Source of the DNA: Candidatus Methanoperedentaceae archaeon GB37
Lineage (GTDB): Archaea > Halobacteriota > Methanosarcinia > Methanosarcinales > EX4572-44
Assembly (NCBI GenBank): GCA_905171695.1
Contig: LR991653.1
Location: 1,464,150-1,528,149, forward strand
Reading direction: 5' to 3'
Length of the DNA stretch: 64,000 nt
Both the position numbers and the translations under genes were made by a program. A model generated the notes under the pieces. The model ran no database searches. It was not told the origin of the DNA and worked only from the letters and a program-made list of their open reading frames with translations. Of the stretch, positions 19,581 through 29,500 are shown piece after piece (the stretch's first letter is position 1; each line of letters opens with the position of its first letter).

Positions 19581-19595
19581 GACCCCCCGGGGGTC
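19581..19595. repeat. GACCCCC palindrome inside the IS5 relic
   Basis: A perfect 7+1+7 palindrome (arms GACCCCC / GGGGGTC). It lies where related transposases read A-D-P-G-H-A-K, so five or so extra C/G bases have been added symmetrically around the original CCCGGG. Confidence 0.6.
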
Positions 19596-19627
19596 ATGCT
19601 AAAGCAGAAGAAAGAGGCAACGGGAAA

Positions 19628-19672
19628 CCTTGATTACTCTGTAACCAAGGGCTGATTATGGAATAATCAGCC
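19628..19672. repeat. double-hairpin insertion A
   Basis: Two adjacent hairpins. The first (19628-19650) has arms CCTTGATTAC / GTAACCAAGG with one mismatch around TCT. The second (19650-19672) has perfect 10-base arms, left arm GGCTGATTAT, around a GGA loop. They interrupt the IS5 transposase remnant. Confidence 0.75.
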
Positions 19673-19696
19673 ACGAAGAGGAGAGAAGGAACATCA

Positions 19697-19743
19697 TGTT
19701 AACTCTGCAAGTTAACAGAAGTTACAGATCTACAATCTGTAAC
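19697..19743. repeat. double-hairpin insertion B
   Basis: Two hairpins three bases apart. The first (19697-19717) has perfect arms TGTTAACT / AGTTAACA around CTGCA. The second (19721-19743) has perfect arms GTTACAGAT / ATCTGTAAC around CTACA. The pair is flanked by CATG on both sides and interrupts the IS5 remnant. Confidence 0.8.
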
Positions 19744-20001
19744 ATGAACTAAAAAGAGAACAGTAAACCCTACGCTGGTTTCAAATTACATTTAAAGACA
19801 GATGTTGATCATGAACCCATAAGAGAAATTTGAGACAACAACCGCCTGCATTCACGATTCCCAGATTGACCTCTCAGAAGAGGGCGAGGTAGTTTACAAG
19901 GATAAGGGTTACACTTCGGAGTTAAGTCAAGGGATTATGATACCACAATGAAGAGAGCAGTAAGAGGACACCCTCTCACTATAAAGGACAAACTTCACAA
20001 T

Positions 20002-20045
20002 GTTGCTTACTCTGTAAGCAACTCTTGTTTACACAGTAAACAAGA
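20002..20045. repeat. double-hairpin insertion C
   Basis: Two directly adjacent hairpins. The first (20002-20022) has perfect arms GTTGCTTAC / GTAAGCAAC around TCT. The second (20023-20045) has perfect arms TCTTGTTTAC / GTAAACAAGA around ACA. Removing the pair joins KDKLHN to KRISKKR, the order expected in the transposase. Confidence 0.8.
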
Positions 20046-20150
20046 CAAAAGAATAAGCAAAAAAAGAGTTCCAATATGAGAGAACATTTGCTGTTATAAA
20101 GAAATTCTTCAACTCAGCACGTTGAAGAGAAAGAAGGTCATTTAGCGATA

Positions 20151-20505
20151 ACTATCTCAAACCACAGAAAAAATGGTGAATAAAATGAAAAACAAAAGAC
20201 AATGAACGCTTAAATAGACTTTACTGGTAAGACAATTCTGTTTTTAGTTAATTTAGGTTGGAAATATAGTGCAAATCAAAATCCTCAATAAGAAATTCAA
20301 AAGTTATTCAACACAGCATAAAATACTATAAATTTTTATAAGTACATTTATGTTTTGGGATAATCTCTTTGTAAAAACCGTAGCATGCCAATAAACTCCA
20401 TGCCATACCCAAAAAGATATAGACTTTTCGGGTTAAAACCGATCTGGCGGCTTCAACTGATCCAGCGCTTTTGAGTAGACCACGTCTCCACATCCCACGT
20501 TTTAA
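20151..20505. other. AT-rich intergenic DNA
   Basis: About 355 bases after the IS5 relic, rich in A and T, with no convincing gene, RNA or repeat. It includes the 3' side of leuD and could hold its transcription termination site. Confidence 0.4.
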
Positions 20506-21000
20506 TCACGTATCACGTCTCTTCACAAGCTCCCTTGCATACCCAATAAGCCCGCCGCATTCAACGATGCGCCGCAGAAAATCTGGTAATGGCGTTGCCT
20601 GGTACCTCTCGTTCTTCGTCCTGTTGGTAATGATGCCTGTGCTAAGATCCACATCGACTTCGTCACCTTCATCGATCCTATCACAATCTGCGCACTCTAA
20701 GAGTGGAAGCCCGATGTTAATAGCATTTCGGAAAAAGATGCGGGCAAATGACTTTCCAACGACACACCTTATGCCTGCACCTTTGATTGCGAGCGGTGCG
20801 TGCTCACGAGAAGACCCACATCCAAAATTGCTACCTGCAACGATAACATCGTTCAATTTAACGTTCCTTGCAAACTCAGGGCGTACACCCTCAAAAACAT
20901 GCTCTGAAAGGCTTTTAGGATCGTTAATAACAAGATAACGCCCTGGAATCACAGCATCTGTATCAATGTCATCGCCAAACTTCCACACCTTACCATACAT
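20506..21000 (-). CDS. leuD: 3-isopropylmalate/homoaconitate dehydratase small subunit
   Basis: A 164-residue swivelling small subunit of an aconitase-type hydro-lyase. Hallmarks: MYGKVWKFGDDIDTDAVIPG at the start, then VIVAGSNFGCGSSREHAP, the substrate-specificity loop, and GKSFARIFFRNAINIGLP. It works with a large Fe-S subunit (LeuC/HacA), absent from this window. Whether the substrate is isopropylmalate (leucine) or homoaconitate (coenzyme B precursor in methanogens) cannot be read from the small subunit with certainty. ATG 21000 gives the standard N-terminus; nine further upstream codons do not fit. Confidence 0.88.
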   Translation of the reverse strand: MYGKVWKFGDDIDTDAVIPGRYLVINDPKSLSEHVFEGVRPEFARNVKLNDVIVAGSNFGCGSSREHAPLAIKGAGIRCVVGKSFARIFFRNAINIGLPLLECADCDRIDEGDEVDVDLSTGIITNRTKNERYQATPLPDFLRRIVECGGLIGYARELVKRRDT

Positions 21001-21151
21001 AATCTGACAAAACCCCAAGAATCGCAAATTTATCCATTACTACTATAACGTTTACCTTAACCAACTTAAGAATTATGCTCCAACACGTTGTATGACGGAA
21101 GAAAGGATCTCACAAAGAGACATTCAGAGATTACTATGGAGACCTTTGCAA

Positions 21152-21855
21152 GGACCCCGTCCACATCAGATTATAAATATGGGAGTCTATCTTTTATTTA
21201 TGCTGAGGGTCGGGGAGGTTGTCGAAGAGTTGAGGTTGTGGGTGTTTGAGAAAAGTAAGGTGCCTTTTGAGGTTAAGGTTCTGGGTATTGCAACCTATAT
21301 TCAGACGTCTTCTCTCGGGAGGACTGCTAGAATTCTCTATCTGGCTTCGTCCGGTCTCTAAAACCTCTCTTTGGAACAGGGAAGTTTGAAGAGAGATTGC
21401 TTGCTTGTATCGGAGAAGAAGAGAAGATACCTGATAGCGTTAGACGAAAGAGTTGTTAAAGCGAGATAAAAATACGTACTATGCTTATTCTGCGGTAGAT
21501 GTTGAGAAAAACGAGTTAATCCTGATGAGAGTTTATACAAACAGGAATTATCTTGTTACAAGGTCCTTCAGAGAAGTGCTAAGAGTTCTGTGAGAAGAAG
21601 ACCAGAATTCATCGTTGATAAAGCCCCTTGGCTTATAGATGCGTTGAAAATCATGGATCTGGAATTTGAGCGATCAGTCTTTTCGGAGCATGAAATCCAC
21701 CCAAAAGATTTCATGCAACCCTAAAAAATATGATAAAAATATTCTTTTTCTTAATTAGCTCTTTTAATCCTGTTAAAAACTGGAATTTATTCTGTAAGCT
21801 CTTCATGCTTTATTATAATCGGTTGAGGTGGGGTTTATGTTAAGTGGACACGTCC
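21152..21855 (+). mobile_element. IS6-family insertion sequence relic (copy 2)
   Basis: A 704-base element, left end GGACCCCGTCCACAT (one end decayed) and right end GTTAAGTGGACACGTCC. It is a longer version of copy 1, in opposite orientation. Plus-strand pieces: KVPFEVKVLGIATYIQTSSL and GRTARILYLASSGL, YLIALDERVVKA (first D), YAYSAVDVEKNELILMRVYT (second region), and FIVDKAPWLIDALKIMDLEF (last D region with VDKAPWL). Frame changes and a truncated C-terminus make it inactive. Its right end lies 45 bases before cfbB. Confidence 0.8.
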
Positions 21856-21899
21856 TGGGGGTAAGGATAAGTATTATCTACTACTTTTCAAGTGTTGTT

Positions 21900-23360
21900 A
21901 TGGTGCGGTCAGGTCTTCCTCGTGTTTTGCTTGCGGCTGATGGTTCATCTGCTGGTAAGACCACGGTCTCGATCGGGATTATGGCAGTTTTGAAGGAGAT
22001 GGGTCTTTGTGTGCAGCCATTTAAGGTTGGTCTGGATTATATAGATCCTGGTTATCATAGTGAGGTTACTGGGAGAGTTGCCCGAAATCTTGATGGATAT
22101 CTCTGTGACCCTGCCACGATTCGCGAGGTATTTCAGCATGGAGCTAAGGGCTCTGACATCTCGGTCATCGAGGGTGTGCGTGGTCTCTTTGAAGGGCTTG
22201 AAGCAGAGAGTGATACTGGGAGCACGGCAGAGATTGCAAAGATACTCGAATGCCCTGTTGTCTTGGTTGTAAATGCGCGGAGCATCACTAGGAGTGCTGC
22301 GGCTATAGTGAAAGGTTTTGTTGATTTTGACCCTGAGGTGGATATTCGAGGTGTTATCTTGAACAATCTTGGGGGTGGCTTGCATCGGGAGAAGGCTGTC
22401 AGGGCTGTTGAGAGTTACACTGGTCTTCATGTGATCGGCGCAATCTCTCGGGATGAGCGTATGCGGATTGGTATGAGACATCTTGGGCTCATTCCTGCTA
22501 TTGAAGGTCGCAGTCGAGTAGATGGTTTTGATGCAAGCCTTAAGTCTATAAAATCGATAATCAAAAGAAGCGTTGACCTTGAAGCGCTCGTGCGAATCGC
22601 TGAGAGTGCACCCGAACCACCACGTGTTGCGCCACGCCTCTATGACAGAGATAATTGGTGTTTCGGTGAGACTGGGAGGGGTGAAATGGGTGTTCGGATC
22701 GGAGTGGCTCTTGATGAAGCCTTCAACTTTTATTATAGAGAGAACCTCGAACTCCTGGAACTTGCAGGTGCAGAGATCGTCTACTTCAGCCCACTTCATG
22801 ATCGTCGAATGCCAGACGTTGATGGACTGTACATCGGCGGAGGATACCCTGAGCTCTTCGCGTCTGAACTCGAAAAGAACAAGTATATGCGAGAGGAGAT
22901 ACGCGATGCCTCGGACGACGAGATGCCGATCTTTGGCGAGTGCGGCGGGCTCATGTACCTCTCAGAGAGCATCACGACAAGAGATAGGAAAGATGGCATC
23001 CACCAGATGGAGGAAGAAGTAGAAGAGGGAACCTATGAGATGGTGGGAGCACTGCCAGGCAACACGCAACTCACTCACAAGCGAGTAGTGACCTACACCA
23101 TAGCAAGCTTCATGAAAGATACCCCGATCGGGAGAAAGAACACGACCATCAAGGCACACGAGTTTCACCACTCAGAGATGCTCAATCTACCAGAGACCGC
23201 TGAATTCGCAATCAAGACAGAGCGTGGCACAGGTATACAAGAGAGATACGACGGACTGGTTAATGGAAATACCATCGGAACATACCTTCACATACACGCA
23301 GCATCACACCCGGAATTTGCCACAACATTCGTAAAGACCTGTAAGACCAGAAAAAAGTAA
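21900..23360 (+). CDS. cfbB: Ni-sirohydrochlorin a,c-diamide synthase (CfbB-like)
   Basis: A 486-residue CobB/CbiA-type glutamine amidotransferase. The N-terminal ATP-binding part has LLAADGSSAGKTTVSIG and PFKVGLDYIDPGYH. The C-terminal triad-type glutaminase domain has FGECGGLMYL (Cys) and AHEFHHSEML/LHIHAASHPEF (His). Features VIEGVRGLFEG and NARSITRSAAAIVKGF resemble, from memory, the methanogen F430 enzyme CfbB rather than the second, CbiA-like copy in the cobalamin cluster (which has EGVMGFFDG and GPIARSIGAVALGY). It would amidate Ni-sirohydrochlorin for F430. ATG 21900 is chosen; upstream in-frame codons run into the IS6 relic. Confidence 0.75.
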   Translation: MVRSGLPRVLLAADGSSAGKTTVSIGIMAVLKEMGLCVQPFKVGLDYIDPGYHSEVTGRVARNLDGYLCDPATIREVFQHGAKGSDISVIEGVRGLFEGLEAESDTGSTAEIAKILECPVVLVVNARSITRSAAAIVKGFVDFDPEVDIRGVILNNLGGGLHREKAVRAVESYTGLHVIGAISRDERMRIGMRHLGLIPAIEGRSRVDGFDASLKSIKSIIKRSVDLEALVRIAESAPEPPRVAPRLYDRDNWCFGETGRGEMGVRIGVALDEAFNFYYRENLELLELAGAEIVYFSPLHDRRMPDVDGLYIGGGYPELFASELEKNKYMREEIRDASDDEMPIFGECGGLMYLSESITTRDRKDGIHQMEEEVEEGTYEMVGALPGNTQLTHKRVVTYTIASFMKDTPIGRKNTTIKAHEFHHSEMLNLPETAEFAIKTERGTGIQERYDGLVNGNTIGTYLHIHAASHPEFATTFVKTCKTRKK

Positions 23361-23397
23361 AAAAAATTATTTATATCGTTTTATTTATTATGTGGGG

Positions 23398-23412
23398 TCG
23401 TTACTCTTATAT
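23398..23412 (+). promoter_or_regulatory. promoter of the giant peptidase-cohesin-dockerin gene
   Basis: TCGTTACTCTTATAT, ending in a TATA box (TTATATATA). It shares the pattern TCGTTAnnnTTATAT with two further promoters in this locus (31570 and 33779). A leader of about 75 bases would precede the start codon. Confidence 0.6.
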
Positions 23413-23509
23413 ATAATGCATGCCACAGACGTTTAGGAGGAGTGTGGTGAGTAAATGGTGGTTCTGCATCGCGCTTCTTTGATGTGTGGAACTGGAGGAA
23501 GTGAAGATA

Positions 23510-26500
23510 ATGGATAGAGAAGGGTTAATATATCTTTTGGTAGCAGCTCTGCTGTTATCGGTTTTTGCAATTGGAGTATCGGTATCAGCAGAGGATGAAA
23601 ATGTTGATTCACAAGCGTCTGGCGCAGAAATAGGAAGAGAATACCCTGTAATGCACCCTGACAATGATACGCTCAAGAGATGGATAGAGAGCTACAATGC
23701 CGCACCTCGGATAAGTACGGCAACGGAAGGTTTTAAGATTCCCGCTCCCAGTGGAGCGCACAGCGTGCTAAGCCACATCGACTACGTTCCAAGTGAACGC
23801 GACCAGGGCTCTTGTGGCAACTGCTGGGCATGGGCAGGCACTGGTTGCATGGAAGTTGCCCTTGATGTTGAGAACGGTGTGCATGACAGACTCTCCATTC
23901 AATACTTAAACTCACTTTACTATGACGGCACTGGATCCGAGTATGCCTGCTGTGGCGGCTGGCTTGAGGATCTTGCAGACTTTTACACGTACAACACGAC
24001 CTATGCAATCCCATGGGCTAACACGAATGCTGAGTGGCAGGATGGCGGCACGTCATGCGGCTGGAGTACAACCGTTCCAGCCGCCACCATCTCCACAACA
24101 CCAAACTACCCCATAACCAAGATACAGGAGTATGCGATCGAAACACAGGGAGTAGGGCAGGCTACCGCCATCGCCAACATAAAGAGCGTACTTGAGAGCG
24201 ACAATGCTGTCTGGTTTGGATTTGTCCTCCCCAACGATGCCGATTGGAAGGACTTCAAGGATTTCTGGCGTAACGAGCCAGAGACTGCCATCTGGGACCC
24301 GGGCTACTCATGTGGACACACATGGATAGATGGAGAAGGCGGTGGACACGCAGTGCTCTGCGTTGGGTACAATGACGATGACCCTGACAACCCATACTGG
24401 GTCATGCTGAACAGTTGGGGAACCACGCCACAGCGACCCAATGGCCTCTTCCGTGTGAGGATGAATATCGATTATAACTGCACCTTCTATTACCCACCAG
24501 ACAACACAGATTATTATAGCCTCTACTGGCAGATGCTCGATATAGACTTTGAGACTCCATCACCAGATGGGTGCAAGGTGCTATTCGACGAGTCACACTC
24601 ACCCTCTGGAAGTGGACCAGGCTATTACACGATAGAAGACATATACTCAGACTGGGCATCGCTCTTGAAGAGCAATGGAATGAGTGTTAACAGCATCACG
24701 TCAGGACCGATCACCCTTGATATACTGAAGCGATATGACGTGGTTGTGATACCAGAGCCAACAGAAGACTACTCTGATTCTGAGATAGCCGCAATAAAAG
24801 AGTACGTGGAGAACGGCGGCGGATTACTGGTGCTTGGCGAATGGGGACCCTTTGCAACAGGACAAGGCATATACCCAGTGGTAAATGAGATATCAAAAGA
24901 GTTTGAGATGGCTTTCAACAATGATACCGTTTACGACCCATTGCACAACGATGGAGGGAGTATCTGGCCAATTATACCTGACTTTGACAATTCTGTCGTG
25001 GGATCTGATGTATCAGACGTTGTTGAATACGCCACATGCTCCATCAATACAAGCGGAAGCGCATTCCCGATAGCATGGGCATACGGCAACGCTTACACGA
25101 GTTCGACAAAACCGCCGAGCATTGCGGACGTAACCGGTACGAAGACAGAAGCACTTGAAGCGGAATCAACCCGGGTTAACGAGCTCAATACTGATACCAC
25201 GGATCAATCCATAATTCCAGGATCGGATGCAACCATATTGAGTGCACCCGATATTCCAGACTCTGATTCTATTCCCGGTTCTGGAAGCGTAGAATTAACA
25301 GAGGTTGCAGCTGGTGATGTAACGTCTTATATCTTCACAGTGGCTGATGTAATCTTCTTCAGCTATGAGGATGGAACGAGTCTCAAGCTCTACAATTCTA
25401 CTGGAACCCTTATCTGGAGTGGTCTCCTTGACAAGGGTAAACATCACCATGAGACTGTGCCAACAGGGGTTTACAGGGCTGTGGGATCGAGACCCTTCGC
25501 AGTTCTCACAGGAGATCCTGTCACAAGAACGGTCTGCGGCTACTACGCAATGGATCAGAACGGCTACGGTGCAAGCACAGAGCTCTACACATGGGTTCCA
25601 TCCCACGCGTGGGATGGTGAGAAGTTTATAATCTTTGCATACGAGGACAATACCCAGGTAAAACTATCTTACACTGACACAGGGACTCTGATCTGGTCAG
25701 GGACATTGAATAGGGGAGAGCATCATGAAGAGACCGGTATCTACAGTAGGTACCTTCATATCGAGAGCAGCAAACCTGTCTCGGCGCTCACATACTTTGA
25801 CCAGGGGTACTTCGTACCGTCTGCAAGCAAAACATTCGCGGGAACCAAGTTCTATACATACGTCGGCAAGGTCGGTAACTGGTGGCAGGATCTGACCGTT
25901 ATGGCTTACAAGGATAACACCTATGTTAAAATACACGATACCGATACAGGGGCTCTGATCTGGTCTGGAAACCTGGATAGTGGAGAGGCACACGTTGAAA
26001 GCTTCCAGGGTGTTGAAAGGTATCTAACCATAACGAGCAGGTATCCAGTTACCGTGAGTGTACAACCCTGGGTCAAGTTCACATCCACGTATCACGAGGG
26101 AGCCTACGTTCAGGACAGCACAGGATCTGGGATTGGAACAGACCTTATAGGCTCAACAATCGATGGTGGGTATCTCTACATATTCGCCTTTGAAGATGGA
26201 ACATCGGTCAATATCTACAACTCCCAGACTGGAGCTCATGTGAGCAGTCACACGCTGAACAAGGGAGACTATGTTCAGGCAAACCCTGGAAATGGTCTCT
26301 GGAGAATAAAGAGCAACAGACCAGTATCAGCTTACTCAGGCTATGGTACCTGGAATGCAGACTTTGCACCGGTGGAGTTTGGAGAAGTTCCAACAAAACT
26401 ACAGGTAACGGCTGATCCAGACACGGTTACCGTAGGTGAGATAACAAGTGTTGATGCGCTGGTCGAGGACTTCGGGCTACCTGTTAAAAACGCACTCGTT

Positions 26501-29500
26501 AAACTTGATGGATGCGGTGTCTCAGACTCTGGCTACACCGGTAACAATGGAATCGCTACCTTCAACATCCACCCAACAATTGAAGGTGTTATCAACGTCA
26601 CAGCAACAAAGGATGCAAAGACCGGAACCGCTGAGATACACGTATACGAAGAAGGACCTGTCGTGATGGCAGCATCAACCCATGGAGACGGCAGAGTCGC
26701 TCTCATAGGCGATGGGAATCTCTTCGACAACAGTGATCATGATGGCGATAGTACAATAAGTCTCTATGAATACGAGAACGAAAAGCTTGCTGTGAACATA
26801 ATAGAGTGGTTGTGCGGAGCTGAGGAGGACTTAGTTAAGTGGAGTCAGCCTCCTGACATGAAGTACGGTGTGAATATCCGATCTACCGAGGTTGAGCCAA
26901 TAGTTGCTGATGACTGGAAGTGTGTGGATCCACGTCCCGTGACAGATCTTCACTTCTGGGGCTCGTACATAAACTGGGAGATCTATAATCCAGAACCACC
27001 AGTGGATACTCCTCCAAAGGTTGAGGGCTTTATTATCCGCATCTATGAAGATGTGCCCGCGGGAGTTGATCAGCGTTACAGCCATCCTGGAAAACTTCTC
27101 TACGAGAAGAAGGTGACCGAGTTTGAAGAGAGGTATGTCGCCTCAATTCCCCATCTAGATAAAACCTTTGAACACAAGTTCTACTACAGCCTCGATCTTC
27201 CAGAGCCATTCAAGCAGAGGGAGGGAACCATCTACTGGATCTCGATTGCTGCCATCATGCCAGACGAATATGAATACAAGTATCCATGGGGCTGGGAGAC
27301 CTCCACCGATCACTGGAACGACAATGCCTGCCGACACTGGCATCACAATGACTACTGGGAAGAGATCACACCGGATGAGATGCCTTCATGGTATCAGGAG
27401 CATTACAAAACAGTGGACATGGCATTTGAGCTCACAGTAAAACTTGAGTTGGAGTTAGACTGGGGTGATGCGCCTGATGGTGTGACCGCAGCAGGCTACC
27501 CCACGCTTGCGAGCAGCAACGGTGCCAGGCATGTTATTGTTCCGGGATTCTATCTCGGCTCTCCGATTCGTGTCTCGCAGGAGTCAAGCCCTGGTGCAGG
27601 GGACTTTGACGCTAATCTCATCGGGTACGTCTCACCCTACACCACCACCAAATCAACCGCTGGGTATTATCAGTACGGAACGCCGTATGGTGCATCATTC
27701 AACGGACCTGCACCTCCGCTTACATCCAACCGTTCTCACCTCTTCCTTGCAGAGACAACCGATGGTCTCTCGCTCTTTGTCGTGCACGACAAACCCGAGG
27801 ATGGCAGCGGTGGAATTACCAGGATGCACTGGACTCTCGCGGGTGATACGGCAGGCGTGCTTGCAGAGGATGATCCAGGGGAGACTGTCACTGTGAGCGG
27901 CGGGGGAACGATCTTTGACAGCAGTCATGGCTGGGCGCCGTGCTGCACCGATGGCATGGCATTCGGATCGCTTGATGGAACCTGGACGATCACCGGGAAC
28001 TTCACAAATGCAATTGCTGAGACAGGAATGAGCGAGTGGCACGTCTACTCATCAGACAACTCAAGTGTTCCACTGGCTCTTGAAACAGGTAGGAGAGTCA
28101 GACTGGACAATCACCATCCTATCGATCCCGAACCTGATGGTCAACCAGATCCGAATGCTCTGGGCGATGACAACGATGGCAATGACGACGAGGATGGCGT
28201 TGTCTTCGAAACACCACTTCTCCCGGGAGAACAGGCAACGGTTACCATTACTGCAAGCGCTAAAGGCATACTTCAGGGATGGATCGACTTTAATTCCGAT
28301 TGGGATTGGAGTGATCCGGGCGAGCAGATCTTTCTTAATCAGGCTCTGACTCAAGGCTCAAACACCCTTACCTTCAAAGTGCCCACCACTGCAACAACAG
28401 GCGCAACCTTTGCCCGTTTCCGCTTCAGTACGGCAAGAGGGCTATCGTTTGATGGACAAGCTCCTGACGGCGAGGTTGAAGATTACAAAGTGTGGATCGA
28501 GTGCAAACCCAGTATTGACGTTGAGAAGAAGGTCTTTGACCCAGAGACCGGAGAATGGATGGATGCAATCACCGCAGACGTTGGCGATACGGTGCGGTTC
28601 AGGATCACAGTTCACAACGATGGAACGTGCTGCGATCTGACCAATACATTTGTTATGGACACTCTCTCAGATAGTCTCAAGTACGCAGATAATGCAACGG
28701 TCAACGGCAAGCCATGGGAGCCATTCTTTATTACTGTCAACGAGTTTGGGTGGAATCTATCAGACTGGATACTTGAGCCATGCCAGACAATCACAATAGA
28801 GTTTGATGCCGTGGTAGCCGAGTGCGGCATTGACGAGAACCTCGCGCAGGTAGAGGCTGTCTGCGTTGATACCGGCGCGGTTCTCACAGACGAGGATACC
28901 GCGACCGTTATGGCTGGGAAGCCTGAACTTGAGTGGACATGGAACAGCACCACGGTTGAACCCAGTTATAACCAGGTGATGATGGCTCCCGTGGTAGCTG
29001 ACCTGAACGATGACGGCATCCCTGATGTTATCTTCAGCACCTACAAGGGTGGAAACTACGTGAATGATGGGATCCTCCGTGCCATAAGCGGCGATGGCAG
29101 CGGCGAACTCTTCAGCGTCACAGACCCAAGGTACAGAGTCAAGCCTGGTGCTGAGCCCGCTGTAGCCGATATAGACAACGATGGCAAGCCAGAGATCATG
29201 GTCAGCAAGAACACAAGTGAAATAATCTGCTTCGAGAACGATGGAAGCTACAAATGGACAAGCACCAGCAAAGTAGGCAGGTGCGCCGTGGCTGTTGCAG
29301 ATCTCGACCTTGACGGAACACCTGAGATCATTGCAGGCAGAACCGTCTTCAACAACGACGGCACCCGCCGCTGGACAGGCGCGGCTGGAACAAGTTACGC
29401 ATCCGCTGTTGCCGACCTTGACCTTGACGGATTCCCAGAGGTTGTTACAGGCTCTGCTGCCTACAGATACGATGGAAGTATCTACTGGACGAGTTCACAC

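Larger units (their letters stand above)
19361..20150 (+). mobile_element. IS5-family transposase relic with palindromic insertions
   Basis: A 5'-truncated, multiply broken transposase. Recognisable pieces in order: EEIERQIADRIYL, FPESIPDYSTVW, WKELQRELKAKGLKVKK, DATxIxADPGHAK (split), KPYAGFKLHLKTDVDHE, TTTACIHDSQIDLSEEGEVV, DYDTTMKRAVRGHPLTIKDKL, then a KRISKKR-like segment. Reading frames are interrupted by one expanded C/G palindrome and three pairs of short hairpins (listed separately). These can be excised by eye to restore the transposase reading order, so they look like insertions after the transposase arrived. Confidence 0.75.

Noticed and set aside
23455..23517. Upstream 20-codon open frame in the leader of the giant gene
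   Set aside because: It has no ribosome-binding site of its own, overlaps the main start, and the related leader at 33.8 kb does not keep it.
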